A stretch of DNA of 43,742 bases from Bacteroidota bacterium (GTDB lineage: Bacteria; Bacteroidota; Bacteroidia; Chitinophagales; Saprospiraceae), in the NCBI GenBank assembly GCA_024642665.1, contig JAHEAR010000030.1, forward strand, positions 1-43,742, in the 5' to 3' direction. The notes below the pieces were generated by a model that was given only the letters and a program-made list of their open reading frames with translations, did no database searches and had not been told where the DNA came from. A program made the position numbers and the translations under genes. The stretch's first letter is position 1, and each line of letters begins with the position of its first letter. Positions 1-9,300 of the stretch are shown here, one piece after another.

Positions 1-1046
1 GGAGCAGCTGTGCCATGATCCGTTCCCATACTATCATTGGATCGTATCTGACGACCAAATTCTGAAAAGGTCATGGTCAATACCCTCTCCTCTAATCCGA
101 GGAGTTTTAAATCATCCTGAAAGGCTTTCAATGCGCCGGAAAGTTGTTCTAACAACTGTGCGTGATTACCTTCAGTAGTCTCAGCCCCAACTTGCGCAGA
201 ATGGGTATCAAATCCACCTAATGAACAAACATAAACTTTCGTTTTAAGTCCTCCCGCGATGAGCAGCGCCACATTTTTAAGTTGGATCGCTAAGCGATTA
301 CCATCAGGATAGGTGGCCTGGTTTGCTCCACTTTCTGCAGCTTCAAGGATCACCCCGGCATAAGCATTCGTCTGCGCAATAGCATCAATCAAAAAACGCA
401 ACTCACTTCCATAATTATTATCGGGTAGATTTCCGACTTCACTTTCTGATAATGGCGCAAGCGAAAACGGATCATTTAAAGCCAGCGAAAAATTAGTCAG
501 CGGCCCCTGACAGGTCTCAGAAACTAATGATCCCATCGTGAGGGCAAATGGTGCGTCATATTCTGCATTTGGGTAACCCTCCGGATACATGGAATGGTCT
601 TCGTTAAAATATCGTCCCAGCCAGCCGGTGGATTCAAACTCATTAGCAGCAGAACCAGACGTCCAGATATCCGTTGAACGAAAATGAGAACGATCCTGAT
701 TAGGATATCCTACGCCTTGCACAATCCCCATTTTTCCATCGCCATACAATTCCTGCAGACCGGTCATCGAAGGATGCAGGCCGAGGTTTGACTCTATGTT
801 GAGGACACTGGATTCCGGAATGAGAATATTGGATCGCAGATTACTCAGGGCACTGTATTGATCAATTGGAATGACGCAATTCAGTCCGTCATTACCCCCA
901 TTCAATTGAATGATGACCAGTGCTCTGTCATTTTCGGGTCCCTGTCCAAGCATCAGGGGAAATGGAACGGCTCCCAATTTCATGCCGTTGAGGACCACGG
1001 GCATTGTGGAGAGAGCACTATTTCTTAGGAAGATTCTTCTTTTCAT
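1..1046 (-). CDS. DUF1501 family exported protein (3' end beyond window)
   Basis: About 348 codons are visible; the reading frame runs off the left edge, so the C-terminus is missing. The start ATG (1044-1046) opens with KRRIFLR, which fits the twin-arginine consensus, so Tat export is likely. Then come the family motifs QLNGGNDGLN and, near the cut end, FSEFGR and GTDHGTA. DUF1501 belongs to the alkaline phosphatase/sulfatase-like superfamily, and the GTDH segment is where metal ligands usually lie; substrate and reaction are unknown. It lies 33 bases downstream of the DUF1800 gene on the same strand, the usual pairing of these families, so they are probably co-transcribed. The family call is firm; any enzymatic role is inference. 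Confidence 0.88.
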   Translation of the reverse strand, partial: MKRRIFLRNSALSTMPVVLNGMKLGAVPFPLMLGQGPENDRALVIIQLNGGNDGLNCVIPIDQYSALSNLRSNILIPESSVLNIESNLGLHPSMTGLQELYGDGKMGIVQGVGYPNQDRSHFRSTDIWTSGSAANEFESTGWLGRYFNEDHSMYPEGYPNAEYDAPFALTMGSLVSETCQGPLTNFSLALNDPFSLAPLSESEVGNLPDNNYGSELRFLIDAIAQTNAYAGVILEAAESGANQATYPDGNRLAIQLKNVALLIAGGLKTKVYVCSLGGFDTHSAQVGAETTEGNHAQLLEQLSGALKAFQDDLKLLGLEERVLTMTFSEFGRQIRSNDSMGTDHGTAA

Positions 1047-1079
1047 AACACGATGATTAAAGCCAGAGGGAGTGGCCGT

Positions 1080-2768
1080 TTATTGTAATTGAAATTCTGG
1101 TAAGGCAAGGATGGCAGAGAACAATAATTTGAGTCTGGTCTGAACGGCTGATTTGGCAGTTTCATTTGTCGGATCAAGTTTATACGCACCATACTCTACA
1201 GTCCATTCAAAATCCGGCAATCCGGGAATCAGGACTTCTTTTAATGCATCCAGTTGCGCTTGTGACAAGGGCCAGGGAACAGTCAAGTCCACCAAAGCCT
1301 TGATCATCACATTGGGATCTTCAGAAGAAGGAATTTTATCCACAACTTTTAAGGTGTCAATCCCCCAGGGCAGATCAAATAAATTAATAAGTCCGTAAGC
1401 CATTCCATCAGAAAGCGTTCGACGAACAGGTAAGGTGACGCTGTTAATCCAATTGCGATAATAGATAGGGTCCTGATAATAGGCTTTCCATCCTGCTACA
1501 CTTGGCGGCGTATACATATCCTGCTGGAGCGCTGCATTAACGGCAAAGAAAGAGTACCACAAGGCATATTGTTGCCTTATTGGAAAAGGGATTTCCACTT
1601 CGAAAGTTTTGATCAATGATGCTGAAAAGTCAATCGGACTTTTAATCATACAGCCTATTGCATTTTCATCATAAAAATGCTCGCTGGACAACAGCGCTTC
1701 AATGGCCGGCTGTACTTCATAATCTGCATCGCGCAGTATGGCAGCTAATGGCTCAATGACATTGGCTTCTATATCATCGTCAATATGATAATAGACAAAC
1801 CAACGATACAGTTTTCTGGCGAAAAAAAGTGACACAGCTTCCTGTGCGAAAATAATATCGACGACAGTCTTATACTCTTCAGCACCTTCATCCTGTATTA
1901 TTGCATTACCAAATCGATTGGACAATTGTTTTGTTCCCGTATCGTGACGATTAATTCTAAAGTTAGCCTCCGGATGCGGACCGGCGGCATTAAAGCCTGC
2001 ATAGTTAATCACCCAACCGGTCAATGCACGGGCTATTTCTTTAATGTCCTCCTCTGTGTAATTCGTATAGTCTCCAGGACCTGCTTGCTCGCCTTTTCCA
2101 ATTGTAAACAATTCAAGTAGCTCACGGCCATAATTTTCATTCGGTGCATTCTTATTGTTTTCATTACCATTTAGATAGCGCAGCATTAAGGAGTTGACAG
2201 TGATTTCTTTCACGAGTGATTTGAAATTTCCAAAGGCATTATTTCGCAACAACTGAATATACTGATAGATGTATTTTCCATGGGGAGCATCCGCCGTAAC
2301 GAAGTGATTATGCCAGAAGAGCACCATTTTCTCCCGCAGATTGACACCTTCATTCAGGACCAGACCGAATTGCCAGGCGCGGATGGAGCGTTGTGAAAAT
2401 CCCTGATTCTGGGAAATTGCAGCATAGACCCATGGCTCACCAATCGGCACATATGGATCACCATTGAAATTATAATTGATCGGCAATTCCGGATCTGGTG
2501 AGGGACTAAACAATCTGCTGATGGTCATCTCCATGCCTTCTTCCACAGCTTGTGCTATCTGCTCTGCATTTGGGGCAAACATAGCACGCTGCAAAAGATG
2601 TTTGGCGGTCTGCTGATTCCAATCGCCGGTGTACTTGTCCATTCCCCCAAGGATTTCTATAGGAGGCGCTATGGTTAGCGAGGCCGCGATAGGGGTGGTT
2701 GAACCTATTGCCTGATCCTCATTTTGAAGGGCCGTTGGTTTTTTTAAAATGTCAATAAAATCTTCCAT
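1080..2768 (-). CDS. DUF1800 family protein
   Basis: 562 residues, complete, ATG start. It carries the DUF1800 signature segments: AKHLLQRAMFAP near residue 55, the REKMVLFWHNHFVT block near 145, NENYGRELLELFTIG near 215, and the ALTGW and SVAGWKAYY motifs further on. The biochemical function of the family is unknown. No signal peptide is visible at the N-terminus (MEDFIDILKKP), whereas its operon partner DUF1501 has a Tat-type leader. It is the first gene of that operon and diverges from the epimerase gene at 2960 across a 191-base gap. Membership in the family is secure; the role, perhaps a partner or co-exported subunit of DUF1501, is inference. Confidence 0.9.
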   Translation of the reverse strand: MEDFIDILKKPTALQNEDQAIGSTTPIAASLTIAPPIEILGGMDKYTGDWNQQTAKHLLQRAMFAPNAEQIAQAVEEGMEMTISRLFSPSPDPELPINYNFNGDPYVPIGEPWVYAAISQNQGFSQRSIRAWQFGLVLNEGVNLREKMVLFWHNHFVTADAPHGKYIYQYIQLLRNNAFGNFKSLVKEITVNSLMLRYLNGNENNKNAPNENYGRELLELFTIGKGEQAGPGDYTNYTEEDIKEIARALTGWVINYAGFNAAGPHPEANFRINRHDTGTKQLSNRFGNAIIQDEGAEEYKTVVDIIFAQEAVSLFFARKLYRWFVYYHIDDDIEANVIEPLAAILRDADYEVQPAIEALLSSEHFYDENAIGCMIKSPIDFSASLIKTFEVEIPFPIRQQYALWYSFFAVNAALQQDMYTPPSVAGWKAYYQDPIYYRNWINSVTLPVRRTLSDGMAYGLINLFDLPWGIDTLKVVDKIPSSEDPNVMIKALVDLTVPWPLSQAQLDALKEVLIPGLPDFEWTVEYGAYKLDPTNETAKSAVQTRLKLLFSAILALPEFQLQ

Positions 2769-2809
2769 ACATATGATTTGATGATCATCATTACTATTGC
2801 TTTGATCAG

Positions 2810-2834
2810 GGATATATTCTATCGTTATATATCC
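2810..2834. promoter_or_regulatory. Inverted repeat in divergent intergenic region
   Basis: GGATATAT (2810-2817) and ATATATCC (2827-2834) form a perfect 8-bp inverted repeat around a 9-base spacer. It lies between the divergent DUF1800 and epimerase genes, about 42 bases upstream of the DUF1800 start, so an operator or leader hairpin is possible. No T-tract follows. Confidence 0.35.
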
Positions 2835-2931
2835 TCATTAAATATAAGAAAATCATCGATCAGGATGCTTCTCATAATGTAAAGAGACAAAATGGGAGGC
2901 TTTGTACTCATTACGGCCAAACGCATTTTCC

Positions 2932-2939
2932 TATCTTGC
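2932..2939 (+). promoter_or_regulatory. -7 promoter element for the epimerase gene
   Basis: TATCTTGC lies 20 bases before the GTG start at 2960 and resembles the Bacteroidota -7 consensus TAnnTTTG. The same octamer precedes the ABC transporter gene at 20725-20732. No TTG sits at the usual -33 distance (the nearest is 27 bases away). Confidence 0.45.
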
Positions 2940-2959
2940 GCTCATAAAGGTTAAATAAA

Positions 2960-3970
2960 GTGAAAATACTCGTCACCGGAGCAGCAGGATTTATTGGATT
3001 TCATATGAGTAAGGCCCTCATAGCGGAAGGGCATGAAGTGTATGGACTGGATAATCTGAATGCCTATTATGATGTCCGACTGAAATATGCGAGACTTGAA
3101 CAACTAGGTGTTAAAAAAGGAAATCTGGTTCAGGGAAAAGCAATGCCCGGGATGCATGGATTTACCTTCTTCTATCTTGATCTCATGGATAGCGCGAATC
3201 TTTCGGCTTTGTTTGCTGACATTCGGCCTGAAGTGGTCATCCATCTTGCAGCGCAGGCCGGGGTGAGGCACAGCATCCATCACCCGCAATCTTTCATTGA
3301 TAGTAATGTCCAGGGATTTTTTAATATCCTGGAGGCTTGTCGTCGCTATCCGGTCAAGCATTTGGTCTATGCAAGCAGCTCAAGTGTTTATGGTTCTAAT
3401 TCGGATATTCCGTTTAAGGAATCAGACCGGACAAACCAACCTGTTTCACTTTATGGCGCAACCAAAAAAGCCGGAGAAGTGATTGCCAATGCTTATGTTT
3501 CATTATATAAAATCCCTTCCACCGGTTTAAGGTTTTTTACGGTGTACGGTCCCTGGGGCCGACCGGATATGGCCTATTATAAGTTTGCCGATCTCATCAT
3601 GCAGGATGAGCCGATAGACGTTTACAATGATGGTCATATGGAACGCGATTTTACGTATGTCGATGATATCATTAATGGTATTCAAGGCTTAATCAATCAT
3701 CCTCCCGGAGAAGATATGGATGAACTGCATCGCATCATCAATATCGGTCGTAGCAAGCCTGTGAACTTACTTGAATTTATTGAAACATTGGAAAAGCATT
3801 TAGGTAAAGAGGCGAAAAAACATTTCATGCCGATCCAACCAGGGGATGTACCGTCCACCTGGGCAGACACCAGTGCCTTACAAAAAATAACAGGCTATGC
3901 ACCCACCGTCGATCTTGAAGAAGGTATCCAAAAATTTGTAGCGTGGTATACTGTATATCGACAGTCCTAA
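2960..3970 (+). CDS. NAD-dependent epimerase, UDP-glucuronate 4-epimerase type
   Basis: 336 residues with a GTG start. It is an extended short-chain dehydrogenase/reductase: the Rossmann loop GAAGFIG is at residues 7-13, the serine cluster YASSSSVYG at 137-145, and the catalytic YxxxK pair is Tyr165/Lys169. The N-terminal stretch GLDNLNAYYDVRLKYARL and the segment RFFTVYGPWGRPDMA are characteristic of the UDP-glucuronate 4-epimerase subgroup, which converts UDP-GlcA to UDP-GalA in the cytoplasm for surface polysaccharide synthesis. The length is normal for the group. The following glycosyltransferase begins 5 bases after the stop, so the two probably form an operon. Exact sugar specificity cannot be read from sequence; a UDP-GlcNAc or UDP-Glc epimerase is a less likely alternative. 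Confidence 0.9.
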   Translation: MKILVTGAAGFIGFHMSKALIAEGHEVYGLDNLNAYYDVRLKYARLEQLGVKKGNLVQGKAMPGMHGFTFFYLDLMDSANLSALFADIRPEVVIHLAAQAGVRHSIHHPQSFIDSNVQGFFNILEACRRYPVKHLVYASSSSVYGSNSDIPFKESDRTNQPVSLYGATKKAGEVIANAYVSLYKIPSTGLRFFTVYGPWGRPDMAYYKFADLIMQDEPIDVYNDGHMERDFTYVDDIINGIQGLINHPPGEDMDELHRIINIGRSKPVNLLEFIETLEKHLGKEAKKHFMPIQPGDVPSTWADTSALQKITGYAPTVDLEEGIQKFVAWYTVYRQS

Positions 3971-3975
3971 AATTA

Positions 3976-4935
3976 ATGCCCCATATGCAACCAGTATCTT
4001 TTATCACACCAGTGTACAATGAAGAGGCAAATGTCGAAAAGCTTCACAAAGAAATATTCGATGCTGCTGAATCACTTGGCGTCCCCTTTGAAATCATCAT
4101 GGTGGATGATGGCTCCTCCGATGGCACCTACGGAAAGTTAAAAAAATTAAGTCCCGTAAAAGTCATCCGCATGCGTTCTAATTTTGGACAGACTTCAGCC
4201 ATGGATGCAGGTATCAAAGCAGCAAAATATCCATATCTCATCACGCTCGATGCTGATCTTCAAAATGATCCTGCTGATGCAGCATCATTGATTCGGCATC
4301 TCGAAGAAAATGATCTGGATGTAGTCTCCGGTTGGAGAAAAAACAGAAAGGATTCTACCTCGAAAAAATTCGTGAGTCGAGTCGCCAATCTTTTACGGTC
4401 TGTTTTAGTAAAGGATGGTATACATGATAGTGGCTGCACGCTCAAGGTCTACAAAAAAGAATGCTTTGAAAATGTCGATCTGTATGGTGAAATGCATCGG
4501 TTTATCCCGGCCATTTTAAAAATGCGTGGATTCTTAATCGGTGAAATAGTCGTCAGTCACAGATCCAGACATGCCGGCAAATCTAAGTATACCTTTAAAC
4601 GCACCTTAAAAGGATTCGCAGATATGATTATGATCTGGTATTGGAATCGATATGCGGTGAGACCATTTCATTTTTTGGGAGGAATCGGTTTGCTGATCAT
4701 CCTGTTCAGCTTTTTTTCCGGCATCATGTCGCTGATCGAATTCTTCCATGGTCAGGATATGTCTGAAACCTTCTGGCCGATGTTTACCCTCTTATCATTT
4801 TTAATAGGTATTCAGTTTTTAATACTGGGCTTTATCAGTGACATGCTGATGAAAACATATTATGGTCAAACCGGTCAAATGGCCTACACGATTAAGAACG
4901 TTTTTGAAAATAATGGGAAAGAAGATAGCCTTTGA
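3976..4935 (+). CDS. Membrane-anchored GT2 glycosyltransferase (DPM1/GtrB-like)
   Basis: 319 residues from ATG 3976. I chose this over an in-frame start at 3943 that would overlap the epimerase; ATG 3985 is also possible because the conserved fold begins VSFITPVYNEE. The GT-A catalytic domain shows VDDGSSDGT near residues 42-50 and the metal-binding DAD at 92-94 (LDADLQNDP). Two hydrophobic helices near residues 230-285 anchor the C-terminus. This architecture is that of polyprenyl-phosphate glycosyltransferases (dolichol-P-mannose synthase, GtrB, ArnC), which load a sugar onto undecaprenyl phosphate at the inner membrane. Pairing with a nucleotide-sugar epimerase is consistent. The sugar is not determinable. 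Confidence 0.9.
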   Translation: MPHMQPVSFITPVYNEEANVEKLHKEIFDAAESLGVPFEIIMVDDGSSDGTYGKLKKLSPVKVIRMRSNFGQTSAMDAGIKAAKYPYLITLDADLQNDPADAASLIRHLEENDLDVVSGWRKNRKDSTSKKFVSRVANLLRSVLVKDGIHDSGCTLKVYKKECFENVDLYGEMHRFIPAILKMRGFLIGEIVVSHRSRHAGKSKYTFKRTLKGFADMIMIWYWNRYAVRPFHFLGGIGLLIILFSFFSGIMSLIEFFHGQDMSETFWPMFTLLSFLIGIQFLILGFISDMLMKTYYGQTGQMAYTIKNVFENNGKEDSL

Positions 4936-4975
4936 CCAAAAGATAATACCAGATACAAACGAAGGTATTATTCGA

Positions 4976-4983
4976 TACTTTTG
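4976..4983 (+). promoter_or_regulatory. -7 promoter element for the T9SS cargo gene
   Basis: TACTTTTG is an exact match to TAnnTTTG, 65 bases before the ATG at 5049. No matching -33 TTG is evident. Confidence 0.4.
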
Positions 4984-5048
4984 TTCTTTCAAAAGGCTGC
5001 TTATATAGATCCCACCAGCTTTGGGCAACAATTTCAAAAAACTCAACC

Positions 5049-6176
5049 ATGAAAACTTTGAGCAAAGTACTTCTTACCATAACCATTCTGGGCATCCTCC
5101 AGCCGGCTTTCAGCCAAATTACGATTTCCAATACGACTTTTCCTGCTGCAGGGGATACACTCAAAACTGCCACAGACGGCACGCCGGACGGAGTGACCAT
5201 CACCGGTCCGGGTGGTCCGTATACCTGGGATTTTAGTATGTTAAAGGCTGATTCAAGATTTGAGACAGTATTTCAGTCAGCCAATGTGGGAATGGCATTT
5301 GCCAGTTACCCGAATGCCGAATTAGTAGTCATAGGAGATGCAGGTGGAGAGACTTATTATGATGTTTCGGCAACAGCCTTTTCCAATCTCGGAATAAGTG
5401 GTTCTGACATTCTTGGTGGATTCATGCTTGATGCAGATCTTAAGTTTTTACCCCCATTGCAGGAAAGGCTTGCACCTTTATCCTATCCAAGCGTTAACAA
5501 TACTTCCTCTTCCCTGGCTATAGCTTTTTCCACTGCTTCCCTGCCCGATGGCATTCTGGACAGTCTTGGTATCCCATCCGGTTTGTTAGATTCCATCAGA
5601 GTAAAACTAACTATCCAACGAGCAGAATTTGTAGATGCTTTTGGATCCCTGACTATTCCGGGAGGAACCTATGAGGTCTTAAGACAAAAACGCACTGATA
5701 TCAGTAATCTGCGTCTGGAGATACATACCTTTCTTGGATGGCAGGATGTAACTGACCTGGTTCCTTTAGATGGATTTGGTCAGGATACCACCATCTTGTA
5801 TCAGTTTCTCAATGACATAGAAAAGGAGCCAATCGCCGAGGTGACGATGGATTCAACAGGAATGAATGCTGTATTAGTTGATTACAAGGACAACGGCATA
5901 ATCAATGCGGTTATAGAAATTCCGAATGCCCTTTTGGATCTGATGGTTTATCCTAATCCTGCGAATGATGTGGTCACCATTTCCTTTAAGCCTGCAGTAT
6001 CTGCTATCTACACCCTTCGCATGTATGATTCGACCGGAAAAATTTTAACATCAAAGGATGTAAGCACCGGAATGGAGCAACTATCCCTGTCTTCCTTTAG
6101 TACGGGAATTTATATGTACAAGATTCAGAATGAATCAGGCCAGGTTGCTGCCGTTGGCAGACTGATTAAAATCTGA
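5049..6176 (+). CDS. Secreted T9SS cargo protein of unknown function
   Basis: 375 residues. A signal peptide covers about residues 1-22 (MKTLSKVLLTITILGILQ, cleavage near FSQ). The C-terminus from about residue 300 is a type A T9SS sorting domain: LMVYPNPANDVVTISF, a MYDSTGKIL strand, the FSTGIYMYKI motif and a basic end (GRLIKI). The protein should therefore cross the inner membrane by Sec and the outer membrane by T9SS, then be anchored or released at the surface. The middle (residues 25-295) is probably a beta-rich ligand-binding or adhesive domain; I do not recognise a family. A -7 element lies upstream and the gene seems monocistronic. Confidence 0.85.
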   Translation: MKTLSKVLLTITILGILQPAFSQITISNTTFPAAGDTLKTATDGTPDGVTITGPGGPYTWDFSMLKADSRFETVFQSANVGMAFASYPNAELVVIGDAGGETYYDVSATAFSNLGISGSDILGGFMLDADLKFLPPLQERLAPLSYPSVNNTSSSLAIAFSTASLPDGILDSLGIPSGLLDSIRVKLTIQRAEFVDAFGSLTIPGGTYEVLRQKRTDISNLRLEIHTFLGWQDVTDLVPLDGFGQDTTILYQFLNDIEKEPIAEVTMDSTGMNAVLVDYKDNGIINAVIEIPNALLDLMVYPNPANDVVTISFKPAVSAIYTLRMYDSTGKILTSKDVSTGMEQLSLSSFSTGIYMYKIQNESGQVAAVGRLIKI

Positions 6177-6190
6177 TCCGATTGGGTACA

Positions 6191-6209
6191 TGCGATGGCT
6201 GAAATCGCA
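6191..6209 (+). other. Short hairpin after the T9SS cargo gene
   Basis: TGCGAT and ATCGCA pair perfectly around a 7-base loop, 14 bases after the stop codon at 6176. With no T-run behind it, intrinsic termination is doubtful; it may stabilise the 3' end. The rest of the 6177-6368 gap shows only the promoter-like site at 6340. Confidence 0.25.
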
Positions 6210-6339
6210 ATGACATGTGCTGCTTTCCATCCTAAGGTCGTCCAAATTTTCCCTGGTTCTGCTTTTGGGTAAAGCCTTGTGCCGATAAGCGATAGACTCT
6301 CATTCCGCCAATTGGCCAGACATTAAAAATCAAAATAGG

Positions 6340-6347
6340 TAACTTGC
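6340..6347 (+). promoter_or_regulatory. -7-like promoter element for the M36 protease
   Basis: TAACTTGC, 21 bases before the ATG at 6369, has the TAnnTTGC form seen elsewhere in the window. A TTG at 6312-6314 is 25 bases upstream, longer than usual. Confidence 0.35.
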
Positions 6348-6368
6348 ATTCTATAAGGTATAGTTCTG

Positions 6369-9300
6369 ATGATACGCATTTATAGTATAGCATTCCTCTT
6401 TTTCATAGCACGCTCAGTCGAAGGTCAGTCTTTGCCTGTTGACATTCAAGTGCTTCTCCAACAAAATCAAAAGAAATTTGGTCTGACACAACAGGACATT
6501 CAGGAATACGAAATATCAGATGTGTATACGACCAAACAACTCAATATTTCCCATCTGTATCTTGTCCAGAAATTTAGGGACATCCGGGTATACAATGGTC
6601 TGCTTAATCTAAATCTGCAAGGAGGTCAACTCTTAAGCTATGGCAATCGATGGGTGCATGATTTGGCCGGACATGCCCTTGATAAAGAACCTTTAATCAT
6701 TGCTCGTACTGCTGTCAATCGTTCCGCTGAACATCTTGGCAAAATATCCGCAAATCCTTCTTTACTATCCAGCGAGAAAAATAAATTTAGCCTTGAAACA
6801 AAATTTGTTTTTGAAGATTCGACCTTATCCCGGGAAACAATAAGCACCGAACTTGTTTGGCTAAAAACTGATCAGGCAAGTGTTCTACTTTGTTGGGTGG
6901 TTAGTATCTACGAACTTGATGCCGAAAACATCTGGAACATCTTTATTGATGCGCAGACAGGGGCGTTTATAGATAAAGACAATCTCGTCATCGAATGTTC
7001 CTTTGACAAAAATTATTATACCCCTACTCGCTCTCTAAATCAGGTAGCTACCGACTTTTCGCTGATGCCAATGACTGAAGATAGCGCCTACAATGTTTTT
7101 CCGTTAACCATCGAATCTCCTAATCATGGTGACCGATCTGTTATCGTCAAACCCTGGATGGCAGCAGGACCGGGTAATGATGCCACCACCCTTAACTGGC
7201 ATGATGATGGTTCAAATAATTACACCTCTACACGTGGGAATAACGTGCATGCATACGAGGATATAGATGCGAATAATCTACCGGGATATAGTCCTGATAC
7301 GTCGAACTTGCAATTTATTTATCCTTTTGATCCTTTACTCCCTCCGGCAGATAATGTAGCTGCAGCCATTACTAATCTGTTTTATTGGAATAACATCCTG
7401 CATGATGTCATGTACCAATATGGTTTTGATGAAGTCTCTGGTAATTTTCAAAACAATAACCTGGGACGCGGTGGAAGCGGTGTTGACTATGTGAGAGCTG
7501 AAGGGCTTGATGGGGGTGGTAGTAATAATGCTAACTTTTTCACGCCTGCTGATGGTAGTAAACCTCGGATGCAAATGTATTTGTGGTCACTGGTCAGCAG
7601 TACCTCACCACTGACCATAAATTCACCTCCCTTTATCGCCGGAGAAATGTGGTCCGCAGAATCAGATTTTAGTACCAATAACAAACTTGAAGATATTGGT
7701 TTGACTACCGGGGACTTAGTCCTGGTGAATGATGCTGTTGGAAGTACGCATTTAGCTTGTGGTGAATTGAGTAATGCAGAAAGCATCCCCGGAAAGATTG
7801 CTGTGATCGATCGAGGTTCCTGCAATTTCACGGTCAAGGTGAAAAAAGTGCAGGATTTAGGTGCTATTGCAGCCATTGTCATCAACGATGTCGGTGGTGC
7901 CCCTATTCCAATGGGTGGGAGCGATAATTCCATTGTGATTCCGGCAGTAATGGTTGGCCTCGATGATGGAAATCTATTGAAGGCCGTTTTGGATACATCC
8001 ATAGTAAATGCTTCTCTTGATTATGTGTCCGGAGGTATTATTCCGGATGGTGACTATGATAGTGGTATCATCGCTCATGAATATGGACACGGAATTTCCA
8101 CCCGGCTTACGGGTGGTCCGGCTTCTTCAAACTGCCTGAACAATGAAGAGCAGATGGGGGAAGGATGGAGCGATTTCTTTGGTTTAATGCTGACTACCGA
8201 TTGGGCAACAGCGCAACCTACTGATCTAAGAGGAATAGGTACTTATGTTTTAGGTGAACCTACCGACGGAACCGGCATCAGGACTTATCCCTATACCACA
8301 GATATGGAGATTAACCCCTTCACCTATGCCGATGTGGCTGATGCACCAGGCTCCAGCAGCAATCCAAGTCCGCACTTTGTAGGTTCGGTTTGGAGTACAA
8401 TGCTTTGGGATATGACGTGGGAAATTATTTCTATTGCAGGGGTAGATACTGATATTTATAATGGCACCGGAGGAAATAACATTGCTCTCTCTCTCGTCAT
8501 CAATGGTTTAAAGTTGCAACCTTGTAATCCAGGTTTTGTGGATGGACGGGACGCTATATTACTTGCTGATGAACTATTATATGATGGACTATATAAGTGC
8601 GCTATTTGGAAAGCTTTTGCGGGTCGGGGACTAGGCGTTGATGCAGATCAGGGCAGTTCAGATGATTTTGAAGATGGTGTTGAATCATTTGCAACACCTG
8701 ATGGCATATCCATTGAAAGTACACCACTGGCGATTCATGGAACAGAAGGGCAGGAAATTACTTTTCAATTACGTGCTATTTGTGGATGTACGACTCAATC
8801 TGATATTGAAGTAAAGGACAAGCTGTCTGAAGACCTAACTTACATTCCGGGATCAGGAGGAATCTTCAATGGAAATGAAGTCGTGTTCACCGCCGATACT
8901 ATTTTTGTGCAGGACACATTAGCGTTTACCTATCGTGCTTTTATCAATGCTTGTTCAGCAACGGATACTGTGATCATTAGTGACGATGATAGTGAAACAC
9001 CTGACGATTACACCTCTATAAAATTAGCCGGCTCCGGAATACGCAGATGGGTTAAAAATAATACTCAGTTTGTTAGTCCTTCGCATTCCTATTATGCGGA
9101 GGATTATAATCAACTATCTGACTATGCCCTTACGCTGACTAATGCAGCAAACACCTCCGGTCCTTTGGAAATAACTTTTCATCACCGCTATGAAACGGAA
9201 AGCAACTATGATGGTGGTGTTGTAGAATATTCTTGGGATGGCGGATTGACCTGGCATGATGCCGGAGCAAATTTTGTGCTCAACGGCTATCCGGCTTCGA

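Noticed and set aside
3943-3975. Upstream start for the GT2 glycosyltransferase
   Set aside because: It would overlap the epimerase by 28 bases and add eleven residues before the conserved fold; ATG at 3976 or 3985 fits better.
6177-6368. Possible small RNA or tRNA in the gap before the M36 protease
   Set aside because: Only a 6-bp hairpin is visible; there is no cloverleaf, no CCA-type acceptor stem and no terminator T-run.
7487-8002. 171-codon open frame on the minus strand inside the M36 protease gene
   Set aside because: It lies wholly within a well-supported gene on the other strand, shows no recognisable domain or promoter, and has a low-complexity composition typical of an antisense shadow frame.
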